From a virus, in the IMG/VR virus record IMGVR_UViG_3300000101_000204, positions 2,179 to 22,280 of that record: a DNA stretch of 20,102 bases, one strand, 5' to 3'. The notes under the pieces were generated by a model. The model was not told the origin of the DNA. It searched no databases and was given only the letters and a program-made list of their open reading frames with translations. This document shows positions 13,860 through 20,102 of this stretch, one piece after another. Each line of letters begins with the position of its first letter. The stretch's first letter is position 1. Made by a program: the position numbers and the translations under genes.

Positions 13860-14011
13860 AATTAACACCTAAAGAAATAAAAGAGCAAAAGGCTAAGTTT
13901 GGTAGTGAGGCTGTAAATTACTTTATTAGGTTTATGGAAGCTAGAAGAAAATGGAGGAGACTTCCTGACTCATTTATAAAACAAGTTATAGAGAATAGCG
14001 AGAAACAATGA
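13856..14011 (+). CDS. Small basic helical hypothetical protein
   Basis: A 51-residue helical frame starting KLTPKEIKEQKAKFG, with a central helix EAVNYFIRFMEARRKWRRLPDSF. The start overlaps the preceding stop by 4 nt and the TGA overlaps the methyltransferase 2 ATG by 4 nt. The TPKE start and basic helix resemble small phage accessory proteins, but I cannot identify it. Confidence 0.5.
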   Translation: MKLTPKEIKEQKAKFGSEAVNYFIRFMEARRKWRRLPDSFIKQVIENSEKQ

Positions 14012-14625
14012 ATATTACAAACGAGGACAATATGGAACTAATGGCAAGGTATGAAGATAACTACTTCGACCTTGCTATAGTAGACCCGCCTTATGGGATT
14101 GATGCAGGTAAAATGACAATGGGGAGCGGAAAGCACGAATTTGTTAAAGGCAAGGATTGGGATAGCGCAGTACCTAATGATGATTATTTTAAAGAATTAT
14201 TTAGAGTGAGCAGTGAACAGATAATATGGGGTGGTAATTATTTTAAACTGCCTTTAAATAATAATTGGATAATATGGGATAAAAGAAACCCAAACTTAAG
14301 TTTTTCTGAAGCCGAGTTAGCGTGGTGTAGTATAAATAAAAATGTTCGCATATTTCAAAGACTATCAACGCTGCCTGATTATGATGGTAAAAAGAAACAC
14401 CCAACACAGAAGCCTATAAAGCTGTATGAATGGATTTTAATGAAATACGCAAATGAAGGGAATAAAATACTTGATACACATTTAGGTTCAGGTAGTATAG
14501 CAATAGCTTGTCATAATTTAGGATATGATTTAACAGCTTGTGAGTTAGACAAAGAGTATTACGATGCAGCAATTAAAAGACTTAAACAACATCAACAACA
14601 ATTAACAATGTTTAATGACAAATAA
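14008..14625 (+). CDS. DNA methyltransferase 2, beta-type N6-adenine (DPPY) class
   Basis: A 205-residue paralogue of the enzyme at 11939. Motif IV DPPYGI, HPTQKPIKLYEWIL and motif I DTHLGSGSIAIACHNLGYDLTACELD are intact, so it should be active. The first about 29 residues and the last about 75 are nearly identical to methyltransferase 1. The middle (DAGKMTMGSGKHEFVKGKDW onward and RIFQRLSTLPDYDG) is different, which suggests a changed recognition sequence. It has no companion endonuclease. It is coupled upstream to a small gene and downstream, by an 11-nt overlap, to the small terminase. This raises the possibility that methylation and packaging are expressed together. Confidence 0.85.
   Translation: MNITNEDNMELMARYEDNYFDLAIVDPPYGIDAGKMTMGSGKHEFVKGKDWDSAVPNDDYFKELFRVSSEQIIWGGNYFKLPLNNNWIIWDKRNPNLSFSEAELAWCSINKNVRIFQRLSTLPDYDGKKKHPTQKPIKLYEWILMKYANEGNKILDTHLGSGSIAIACHNLGYDLTACELDKEYYDAAIKRLKQHQQQLTMFNDK
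14029..14066 (+). repeat. 38-bp exact direct repeat, copy 2 (5' end of methyltransferase 2)
   Basis: Identical to 11960-11997 in the first methyltransferase gene. Identity stops abruptly outside the shared coding segments: upstream the two start regions differ, and downstream similarity drops after the DPPYG codons until the 3' conserved block. That layout is what conversion or duplication with a swapped central part would give. Confidence 0.9.
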
Positions 14626-15085
14626 ACTAACACCTAAACAAAGTAAATTCGCTGAGGAGTATGTCAATACTGGTAATGCGTCAGAGGCTTATAGACGAGC
14701 TTATGATGTTGCTAAAACTACGTCTAATGAAGTTATAGCAGTTAAAGCTAGTGAACTACTTAAAAATGGTAATATATCGGTAAGGGTCAAAGAGTTGCAA
14801 ATAAAAGTATCTGAAGCCTTTCAAATAACACGTAAGGAAGTAGCTGAGGGCTATTTTAAGATGATTAAATCTTGGGAGTATCTAATGGACTTAGCAGCAA
14901 AAGAAAGTCTCACAAAAGACCAGAAAGCTAAGTTTTATTTATTAAAGGAAATGGTTAAAGGTTCTGACTATCGTGGTGCTTATGATTCTATAGCTAAGAT
15001 GTTTGGACTAAATGCACCAGACAAACAAGAAATAGAGTCCACTGTAAACAATATAAACATTAATATTAAGCGTGGAAGCGACTGA
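14615..15085 (+). CDS. terS: Terminase small subunit (Terminase_2 type)
   Basis: A 156-residue protein. The N-terminal LTPKQSKFAEEYVNTGNASEAYRRAY (residues 4-29) is the classic Terminase_2 helix-turn-helix block, followed by EVIAVKASELLKNGNISVRVKEL. The protein recognises the packaging site on concatemeric DNA and regulates the large subunit. The C-terminal tail ends in a strand-like NNININIKRGSD, which may form the oligomer rim or contact the motor. It overlaps methyltransferase 2 by 11 nt and the large terminase by 14 nt. Length is normal. Confidence 0.88.
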   Translation: MTNKLTPKQSKFAEEYVNTGNASEAYRRAYDVAKTTSNEVIAVKASELLKNGNISVRVKELQIKVSEAFQITRKEVAEGYFKMIKSWEYLMDLAAKESLTKDQKAKFYLLKEMVKGSDYRGAYDSIAKMFGLNAPDKQEIESTVNNININIKRGSD

Positions 15086-16250
15086 AATATTCGAGCGTAA
15101 CTATGATAGTAACTCTAAGATTGTAATAAATAGAGGAGGGACTAGAAGTTCTAAAACTTGGTCCTTAAATCAATTATGTGCTTTATGGTTAATTAGTGGT
15201 AACTATGGTCAAGATAAATACTGTTATGAGGGCGTTTGGACCACTGTAAGGAAGTATAGGACTAATTTAGATGGAACTGTAATTAGAGACTTTGAGGACA
15301 TTTTAAAGGCTGAGGGTTGGTATGATGGGGTAGAACATAACAAAACTAAGAAACAATATAGATACGGTAAAAGGTTGGTAGAGTTTATAGGTGCAGATGA
15401 TGAGCAAAAGCTAAGAGGTGCTAAAAGAAATATACTATATTGTAATGAGGCAAATGAATTAGAATACAAACAGGAGTTCTTCCAACTATTAATGAGGACC
15501 GAAAATAAGATATTCCTAGACTTTAACCCAGATGACGAGCAACTCTGGATAAACCAAGAACTTGAAATAAAGCGTTCTAAAGAGGTTGGAGATGTTGAGG
15601 TAATAGTAAGCAACTATAAAAACAATTCGTTTCTACCTAAGTCACTAATTAAAGAAATAGAGTATTTAAAACAAACAGACAAAGAGTTTTGGAAAATATA
15701 CGGTTTAGGTGAGTATGGTAATATAAGTGGGTTAATATATGATAATGTTAAATATGTTGATAGTATGCCAGATTGTAGGCTTGTAGCTTATGGCTTAGAC
15801 TTTGGGTATAGTATAGACCCCTCAGCGTGTTTAGCTGTTTATAAGAAAGATGATGAGCTATATTTAAAAGAAATAGTATATGAAAGACAATTAACTAACC
15901 AGGACCTAGCAGAAAGGCTAAGACCAATACTAGGTAATGATGAGGTTATTTGTGATAGTGCTGAGCCTAAAAGTATTGAGGAGATATATAGACTAGGTTT
16001 AAATGCTAAGCCAGCTGCTAAAGGTCGTGACAGTATTCTAAACGGAATAGATATATTAAAAAGGTATAAAATCAATGTTGTAAATAGTAGCAATCTTAGA
16101 CGTGAGTTTAGAATGTATAAATGGGCAACTGACAAGAACGGTAATAGTCTACAAAAACCAATAGGCTCTGACCACCTTTTAGACGCTTTGAGATACGTTG
16201 CACTAATACACTTAAAAGAAAACAATCGTGGATGGTATTCAATTAGATAA
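15072..16250 (+). CDS. terL: Terminase large subunit (Terminase_3 / ATPase-nuclease)
   Basis: A 392-residue DNA-packaging motor. Walker A GGTRSSKT is at 22-29, Walker B with the catalytic Glu is ILYCNE at 121-126, and the coupling motif is around LDFNPDD (149-155). The RNase-H-like nuclease shows Asp243 in YGLDFGYSIDP, Asp295 in ICDSAEPKS and Asp367/Asp371 in SDHLLDALRY. Both activities look intact. The start is GTG at 15072 within the end of the small subunit; no usable ATG precedes Walker A. It is slightly short but complete for the PBSX/Terminase_3 group. What follows is a 425-bp region without a gene, then tail genes in place of the usual portal gene. Confidence 0.93.
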   Translation: MEATEIFERNYDSNSKIVINRGGTRSSKTWSLNQLCALWLISGNYGQDKYCYEGVWTTVRKYRTNLDGTVIRDFEDILKAEGWYDGVEHNKTKKQYRYGKRLVEFIGADDEQKLRGAKRNILYCNEANELEYKQEFFQLLMRTENKIFLDFNPDDEQLWINQELEIKRSKEVGDVEVIVSNYKNNSFLPKSLIKEIEYLKQTDKEFWKIYGLGEYGNISGLIYDNVKYVDSMPDCRLVAYGLDFGYSIDPSACLAVYKKDDELYLKEIVYERQLTNQDLAERLRPILGNDEVICDSAEPKSIEEIYRLGLNAKPAAKGRDSILNGIDILKRYKINVVNSSNLRREFRMYKWATDKNGNSLQKPIGSDHLLDALRYVALIHLKENNRGWYSIR

Positions 16251-16307
16251 ATTACTATATTTGATATGACAAAAATTCTAGCCAATGGAATTTACGTTTT
16301 GGGAATT

Positions 16308-16342
16308 GGGAGTGGTCGGCAAAAGAGCGTCACTCCCTTTTT
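16308..16342 (+). terminator. Rho-independent terminator after terL
   Basis: GGGAGTG (16308-16314) pairs perfectly with CACTCCC (16331-16337), with two more G:T-type pairs possible inside, and is followed directly by TTTTT (16338-16342). A 7-bp stem with five G:C pairs stands out strongly in this AT-rich DNA. It lies 58 nt after the terL stop and most likely ends the long early/middle transcript that began near 6190. Confidence 0.78.
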
Positions 16343-16360
16343 ATTTACAGGAAGAAAATT

Positions 16361-16404
16361 AGCAAATGCTGAGCAAATGCTATGCAAATGCTGAGCAAAT
16401 GGGG
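16361..16404. repeat. Four tandem 11-bp iterons
   Basis: Four contiguous 11-mers: AGCAAATGCTG, AGCAAATGCTA, TGCAAATGCTG and AGCAAATGGGG. The first two contain an internal dyad AGCA-AA-TGCT; the third keeps it except for its first base. The 11-bp period places each copy on about the same face of the helix, as in iteron arrays bound by replication initiators, repressors or terminase. The last copy is degenerate. The array is 19 bp downstream of the terminator and 14 bp upstream of an 18-bp palindrome. Confidence 0.8.
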
Positions 16405-16418
16405 TTATATAAGATAAG

Positions 16419-16436
16419 ATAAGATAATTATCTTAT
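16419..16436. repeat. 18-bp perfect palindrome
   Basis: ATAAGATAATTATCTTAT reads the same on both strands and is preceded by two further AAGAT units in phase (16411-16420). It has no T-run immediately after, so it is less likely a terminator than a protein-binding dyad or a cruciform site. Its closeness to the iterons suggests a composite control site. Confidence 0.75.
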
Positions 16437-16675
16437 TATTGATATATAGTAATTCATAAACCAGCTAATTAAATATATTAGTTTTAAGACACTATAAATA
16501 GTTAATGTATGTAAACATATATAAAAAGTGTTAAAGTTTCTTAGAATTGATTTAAATACTATTCTCAGCCATTGTAAGTTAGTATTTTAGTTAGTGTTTA
16601 GTTGTTTAGTTTTTTAACTTAAATTATTTATTTTAGTGTTTTGTTATAATTCAAAAATTTGTTATATATAATATT

Positions 16676-17320
16676 ATGGAAATTACAATACCTACAAAGT
16701 GGTCAGATGTTACAATAGGTAACTATATAAATTTAAGACCAGTATTAAACTCTGACTTACAACCTATAGAAAGAGTAGTGAATATCCTAGCAGTCTTAAC
16801 AGGACAAAAAAGAGATGTAATAAAGAATATTAGTTTGGACCAGTTTAAGTCTATTAAAAAGAAAATGAGTTTTTTAGAAACTGAATTACCTAATAAACTA
16901 AAAGACAAAAGATTTAAGATTGGTGGTCAATGGTATGAATTTAAACTAGATGCTAAGAAGTTATTATTTGGCGAATATATAAACAGTATGGAAATACTAC
17001 AAAACGCTAAGGATGACCAGGAGGCTATATTCAATAACTTACATCATATATTAACTACAATATGTAGACCAGTTAAGAAAACTATTTTTGGATGGAAATA
17101 TATAAAGGTAGATGGTGAGATACTTAGAAAGACCGCAGATAACTTTTTGAACAATATGCCGATAACAATAGCTTATCCAATCGGTGTTTTTTTTTACAGT
17201 CACTCGGAGGATTTAACAAAAGCTATAAAAACCTCTTTGATGGACCAAGCAAAAAAGATGACGAGGGAAGCCAAAAAGGAACTGGATTTGCTGAGAGATG
17301 GGGATGGTGGAGTACATTAG
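16676..17320 (+). CDS. Tail assembly chaperone, short (G-like) form
   Basis: A 214-residue protein beginning EITIPTKWSDVTIGNY, a start I associate with Bacteroidota phage tail assembly chaperones (IPTKWSDVT...). The middle is helical (INSMEILQNAKDDQEAIFNNL), followed by PITIAYPIGVFFYSHSEDL. It ends in an unstructured Asp/Gly tail. In the -1 frame an unbroken coding stretch continues from within its last codons to 17472, with no start of its own, exactly as in the G/GT genes of siphophages. Two slippery sequences lie in frame near the end. The chaperone coats the tape-measure protein during tail assembly; the short form is the major product. It starts after the 425-bp control region. Confidence 0.65.
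   Translation: MEITIPTKWSDVTIGNYINLRPVLNSDLQPIERVVNILAVLTGQKRDVIKNISLDQFKSIKKKMSFLETELPNKLKDKRFKIGGQWYEFKLDAKKLLFGEYINSMEILQNAKDDQEAIFNNLHHILTTICRPVKKTIFGWKYIKVDGEILRKTADNFLNNMPITIAYPIGVFFYSHSEDLTKAIKTSLMDQAKKMTREAKKELDLLRDGDGGVH
17251..17257 (+). promoter_or_regulatory. -1 ribosomal frameshift slippery heptamer A_AAA_AAG
   Basis: In the reading frame of the chaperone gene the bases GCA AAA AAG at 17249-17257 contain A_AAA_AAG, the same heptamer used in bacterial dnaX. After a -1 slip decoding resumes with GAT at 17257 and stays open to TAA at 17470-17472. A run of nine T at 17187-17195 (in frame T_TTT_TTT) upstream is a second candidate, since the -1 frame is also open from there. No strong downstream hairpin is evident by eye. 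Confidence 0.65.
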
Positions 17321-17472
17321 ATAACTTGACTAATAGTAGAATAGACAAGTGGGATGAAATACTTAATTGGGATATAACTAAGGCACTAAATATAGTTTCT
17401 TATTATAGTGATAAACAAAAAATGGAGCAACAAGCTCAAAGAGAAATGAAGCAAAAGTATAAACATAGATAA
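17257..17472 (+). CDS. Tail assembly chaperone -1 frameshift extension (T-like domain)
   Basis: This is the -1 frame continuation, 71 codons after the slip. It has a hydrophilic linker (DDEGSQKGTG), then FAERWGWWSTLDNLTN, SRIDKWDEILNWDITKALNI and VSYYSDKQKMEQQAQREM. The Trp-rich W.W..LDNL..G/S...D...L..........LSY..D pattern is what I recall from C-terminal parts of Bacteroidota tail chaperones. No start codon precedes it; its only Met is near the end. It can therefore be expressed only by frameshifting from 16676, giving a fusion of about 265 residues. Its stop overlaps the next ATG by one base (TAATGG). In known siphophages the T domain recruits the tail tube and tape measure; this role is inferred. 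Confidence 0.65.
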   Translation, partial: DDEGSQKGTGFAERWGWWSTLDNLTNSRIDKWDEILNWDITKALNIVSYYSDKQKMEQQAQREMKQKYKHR

Positions 17473-18050
17473 TGGCTGAACAGTTAGACATATTCGGTTT
17501 TGATACTGACCAACTAGAAGAGGTCAAAGTAGACAATCCAACTACATTAAGTGAGGTGTTTAATAACATTGCTGCGGATATGGTTTACTGTCTTAAACAA
17601 TCTGTCACAAAAGAGGGTTTAGTGTATAAAGGAAAATTACACGACTCAATAAGAATGCCAGTTAAAATGTTTGGTTTTAAAATGATAGCGACATTATTCT
17701 TAGCTGACTACTATGACTACCTTAATAAAGGTGTTAAAGGTATTGGAGGCACTAGAAAGAGTGGAGATAAGAAAGGTCAGGGATGGGTTATTAAAGCACC
17801 TAATAGTCCTTATCAGTTTAAGAAAGGTCCAAGCGTTAGTCATATAAAAGCCTGGTCTAAAAGTAAAGGACTTAATGAATATGCAGTAAGAAACTCTATA
17901 GCTAGAACTGGTATTAAGCCTAGATACTTTTTTGATAATTGTATGCAACAAACTTTTTATGGTGAGGCTTTTAATAGGTTTAAAACAGATATTAGAATTG
18001 TCTCTGGTGAGAGAATAGCAAAAGGAATAAAAGAAATATTAAAGAAATGA
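17472..18050 (+). CDS. Tail completion / head-tail joining-like protein (HK97 gp10-like)
   Basis: A 192-residue protein. The central pattern ADMVYCLKQSVTKEGLVYKGKLHDSIRMPVKMFG, with a leading helix, a GxLxxSI turn and paired strands ATLFLADYYDYLNKGVKG, resembles the HK97 gp10-type tail-completion fold (helix, Lx.SI, strands, Y...YG). The insert GTRKSGDKKGQGW and the C-terminal helix add length over the usual 110-150 residues. These proteins sit at the head-tail junction or terminate the tail tube. It is coupled to the chaperone extension by TAATG and to the next gene by ATGA. A general minor tail protein is the alternative. Confidence 0.5.
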   Translation: MAEQLDIFGFDTDQLEEVKVDNPTTLSEVFNNIAADMVYCLKQSVTKEGLVYKGKLHDSIRMPVKMFGFKMIATLFLADYYDYLNKGVKGIGGTRKSGDKKGQGWVIKAPNSPYQFKKGPSVSHIKAWSKSKGLNEYAVRNSIARTGIKPRYFFDNCMQQTFYGEAFNRFKTDIRIVSGERIAKGIKEILKK

Positions 18051-19381
18051 GTTTAGAAATTAAATACTTACCGCAACAATATAGAACAGTTTACAATCCA
18101 GTTGAAATAGTAATGTTAGAAACAAACTCAACAACTAGGGGTTATGTTGGTTTTGCTTATTTAATTGATGTTAAAGACGGTGGAAACTTACTAGGACGTC
18201 TAAGAGTACCGCCTACTCAAAGTACTGGGTTTGGTAGGTTTGATATGTCAGGCGTAATGAAGTCATATATGTCAAGTGATGTTGGTTTATTAAATGGTAC
18301 TAATATAGAGTCAATGTTTAATAATACTAACTCTTATAAAGATTTATCTTTACAATTTGGGTGGATTCATTATAATGGTGGAACAGCTACAATTAGTATG
18401 AACCAAACAGTTACATTTCCAGATTCAACAACAGCCAATTCTTTTAACTTATTAACTTTTAATAGTAGTTTACCAAACTATAGAAGAGATATTGTTAATT
18501 TTTATGATTGGCAAAATACAAACTATTATCAAAATTATAGTAGTAATGTACTAACTAGAAAATTCTTAACTAACTCACCTCCTGGAATATCACAAAACAA
18601 TCAATATAATCAAAAGGTTAAATATACTGATGAGGGTTATTTATATTTTTTATATGATAATTCAAGTGCTGGAGGTTTAACAGGATTTGTAGTACAGCCT
18701 TATAATAATAATTTAAATATGCAACAGGTAACAGTTTCAACTCCAACCTTGTCAACATTTAAACATATTAGAATACCCTCAGCTCCAGCTACATTAAATA
18801 AAATAATAGGAAGTAGACTAACAATAGGAACTCAGCCAATAATAGCAACAACAGCGACTAGTTACTATATACAATTAATAACTGAAGAGGGTTTAGGTAG
18901 TCAAAAGTTTTATTATAATATTGAAACGGAATGTAGATATGAAACAAGGCGAATAGAGTTTTTAAATAGTTTAGGCGGTTTTGACTATTTTAACTTTACT
19001 AAAGTATCTAAACATACTGAAGAAATAGAAAGAAAGTATTTTCAAACTACTGCTAATGATTTAACCTCAACTGGGTCTATAAACTATTCTATAAGTAATA
19101 GAGAAAAAGTACAATACTATACTAAGTCAAGTCCTAAGTTAAAATTAAATTCAGATTGGGTAGATAGTAAAACTTTTAATTGGTTATTAGAATTAATAGA
19201 AAGTCCAGAAATTTATTTAATTGACAGCTATACATCTACTATAGATAGTATAGAGCTTAGACGTATTCCAATTAAAAACATAAATGGAAATTGGGAAGAA
19301 AAGTCAGATAGTGTAGATAAGTTATTTAATTTAGAAATAGAGTTAGAGTTTGGTATGGATAATTTTAGACAATCATTTTAA
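18047..19381 (+). CDS. Putative virion/tail structural protein
   Basis: A 444-residue, Asn/Ser/Thr/Tyr-rich, largely beta protein starting SLEIKYLPQQYRTVYNPVEIVM. I associate this type of start with a common but unnamed Bacteroidota phage virion protein. It has several aromatic-rich strand pairs, and C-terminal SIELRRIPIKNINGNWEEKSD followed by LFNLEIELEFGMDN reads like a terminal beta sheet. There is no signal peptide, membrane helix or catalytic motif. It sits in the tail operon between the tail-completion-like gene and a 37-residue gene, with one-base to four-base overlaps. A baseplate or distal tail role is possible; not assigned further. Confidence 0.6.
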   Translation: MSLEIKYLPQQYRTVYNPVEIVMLETNSTTRGYVGFAYLIDVKDGGNLLGRLRVPPTQSTGFGRFDMSGVMKSYMSSDVGLLNGTNIESMFNNTNSYKDLSLQFGWIHYNGGTATISMNQTVTFPDSTTANSFNLLTFNSSLPNYRRDIVNFYDWQNTNYYQNYSSNVLTRKFLTNSPPGISQNNQYNQKVKYTDEGYLYFLYDNSSAGGLTGFVVQPYNNNLNMQQVTVSTPTLSTFKHIRIPSAPATLNKIIGSRLTIGTQPIIATTATSYYIQLITEEGLGSQKFYYNIETECRYETRRIEFLNSLGGFDYFNFTKVSKHTEEIERKYFQTTANDLTSTGSINYSISNREKVQYYTKSSPKLKLNSDWVDSKTFNWLLELIESPEIYLIDSYTSTIDSIELRRIPIKNINGNWEEKSDSVDKLFNLEIELEFGMDNFRQSF

Positions 19382-19494
19382 TGAAAGAGAAAGAGACAGA
19401 ATTTGAAAAGATGTTAAGGAACTTAGAAAGTAAGCCAGTTCCTGAAAGGACTTGCAATATAGATGATGAAACTTGTGAAAGCTGTAGCGGATAA
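19381..19494 (+). CDS. Tiny Cys-containing peptide
   Basis: A 37-residue frame coupled to both neighbours by one-base overlaps (TAATG at 19379-19383 and again at 19492-19496). It begins with a charged helix (KEKETEFEKMLRNLES) and ends RTCNIDDETCESCSG, with three Cys in the last 13 residues that could bind a metal. This double coupling is the main reason to accept it. Function unknown. Confidence 0.5.
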   Translation: MKEKETEFEKMLRNLESKPVPERTCNIDDETCESCSG

Positions 19495-20102
19495 TGGTTA
19501 GAGAGGAATTATATATAGGTGGGTATGTAGTAGAGTTGTTAGGGTCTTTAAATCCTAATTTGACTTTTAATATTGCAGACATATCAAAGCCAGACACTAG
19601 AAACGCGGATTATTCTAAAACTATAAATTTACCAGCTAGTAAAAGAATAAATCAAATCTTTGAACATATATTTGAGTTAAGTAGTGACTTACAAACATTT
19701 AATCCTAATTTAAGAACTGAGGTTATTTATTTAGTAGATGGTGAGGTCCAAATAGACGGATATTTACAGTTAAAATCTATTAACAATAAAGATGGTGAAA
19801 TATCTTATAGCTGTATTATAATTGGTAGAGTAGGGAATTTTATAGCAGATTTACAAGACGCTGAATTAGTTGACTTAGATATAAGTTCATTAAATCATAT
19901 ATATAATAAAACAAACCAAGCCGCCACCTGGAATTTACCTTTAACAACTGACTATGTTTATCCAATGATTAACTATAATACTAATTATGGTGTGATAACT
20001 TCTGGCTTAGAAAATTGGTCAGTTGGAACATTTTATCCAGCTGTTAAAGCTAAAAAATACTTAGATTTAATATTTGCCTCTATTGGTTATACATATACCT
20101 CA
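19494..20102 (+). CDS. Large putative virion protein, 3' part outside window
   Basis: The first 203 codons of a longer gene that is open to the window end. It contains VREELYIGGYVVELLGSLNP, then ISKPDTRNADYSKTINLPASKRINQIFEHIFEL. The D.R...YSKTI.LP.SK.N...F.HIF block is one I recall from a widespread Bacteroidota phage structural protein, usually large and beta-rich. Repeating strand units such as GEVQIDGYLQLKSINNKDGEISYSC fit a baseplate or appendage hub. It belongs to the tail operon by position and by coupling to the preceding stop. Confidence 0.6.
   Translation, partial: MVREELYIGGYVVELLGSLNPNLTFNIADISKPDTRNADYSKTINLPASKRINQIFEHIFELSSDLQTFNPNLRTEVIYLVDGEVQIDGYLQLKSINNKDGEISYSCIIIGRVGNFIADLQDAELVDLDISSLNHIYNKTNQAATWNLPLTTDYVYPMINYNTNYGVITSGLENWSVGTFYPAVKAKKYLDLIFASIGYTYTS

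Larger units (their letters stand above)
16251..16675. other. 425-bp intergenic control region after the terminase
   Basis: This is by far the longest stretch without a convincing gene. In order it holds a perfect TAnnTTTG-type -7 box (TATATTTG, 16256-16263) without a clear -33 partner, a strong terminator hairpin (16308-16342), four 11-bp iterons (16361-16404), AAGAT triplets (16411-16425) merging into an 18-bp palindrome (16419-16436), and very AT-rich DNA. The AT-rich part includes short dyads ACTAT-AA-ATAGT and TATGT-AA-ACATA near 16490-16516 and a tandem TGTTTAGT pair near 16596-16611. A 42-codon frame at 16266-16394 overlaps the hairpin and iterons and is probably chance. A promoter for the following genes is expected here. 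An origin or packaging site is possible. Confidence 0.6.

Noticed and set aside
11939-14625. Restriction-modification system
   Set aside because: The methyltransferases have no recognisable endonuclease next to them; nearby ExK proteins fit recombination nucleases better.
16300-16345. tRNA-like fold
   Set aside because: There is a stable stem but no T-loop sequence, anticodon arm or CCA-like end; it is a terminator.
16266-16394. 42-codon frame after the TATATTTG box
   Set aside because: It runs through the terminator stem and two and a half iterons, and its composition does not resemble neighbouring proteins. More likely chance, though not excluded.
16361-16404. CRISPR-like array
   Set aside because: The 11-bp units are contiguous with no spacers and no cas genes nearby; they are iterons or operators.
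16639-16672. TTTTG, 19 bp, TATATATA as the promoter of the tail operon
   Set aside because: The -7 match is poor and would place the transcript start on the ATG. A promoter is expected in this region but I cannot fix its position.

Overview
The window looks like part of a tailed bacteriophage (Caudoviricetes) genome, or a closely related prophage, infecting a marine-type Flavobacteriia/Bacteroidota host. The DNA is very AT-rich, every gene I can support is on the + strand, and genes are packed with 1-40 nt overlaps. Start codons are preceded by A-rich leaders instead of Shine-Dalgarno sequences, as is usual in Bacteroidota. The first tail-fibre-like protein carries a repeat type known from flavobacterial surface adhesins. 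I see no integrase, tRNA, CRISPR array or insertion sequence. Host and virus type are inferences; no database search was run.

Layout. (1) 22-3669: two large LamG-bearing proteins, probably receptor-binding or appendage proteins, and a small hypothetical. (2) 3669-5021: a lysis-type cassette with a tiny Lys-rich peptide, a coiled-coil protein with an N-terminal hydrophobic helix, an M15A peptidase endolysin and a holin-like protein. (3) 5069-6124: a calcineurin-like metallophosphoesterase with a TTG start. (4) 6214-14011: the early/middle operon. It begins after an AT-rich promoter-like region with a ribbon-helix-helix-like regulator. It continues with a putative ssDNA-annealing protein, a YqaJ/lambda-exonuclease-like nuclease, a ParB-like protein and an SSB-like protein. 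Next come a PDDEXK-like nuclease, a replisome-organizer-like protein, a DnaB-like ATPase, a Holliday-junction-resolvase-like nuclease, DNA methyltransferase 1, a sigma-factor-like protein and several small genes. (5) 14008-16250: a second, paralogous methyltransferase, then small and large terminase. (6) 16251-16675: a 425-bp region without a convincing gene, holding a strong terminator hairpin, four 11-bp iterons and an 18-bp perfect palindrome. (7) 16676-20102: a tail-type morphogenesis module starting with a tail assembly chaperone that shows the hallmarks of programmed -1 ribosomal frameshifting. It is followed by a tail-completion-like protein and large virion proteins, the last running off the window.

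How the genes fit together. Regions 4-5 combine recombination-dependent replication (annealing protein, exonuclease, SSB, helicase, resolvases), self-methylation and DNA packaging in one transcription unit that probably ends at the hairpin at 16308-16342. Regions 1-3 and 7 would be late virion and lysis functions. Portal, protease and major capsid genes are not seen between terminase and the tail genes, so they must lie outside the window or be unrecognised. The most notable signals are the undocumented-looking frameshift gene, the iteron/palindrome control region after the terminase, the duplicated methyltransferases flanking a sigma-like gene, and host-adhesin-like repeats in a phage fibre.
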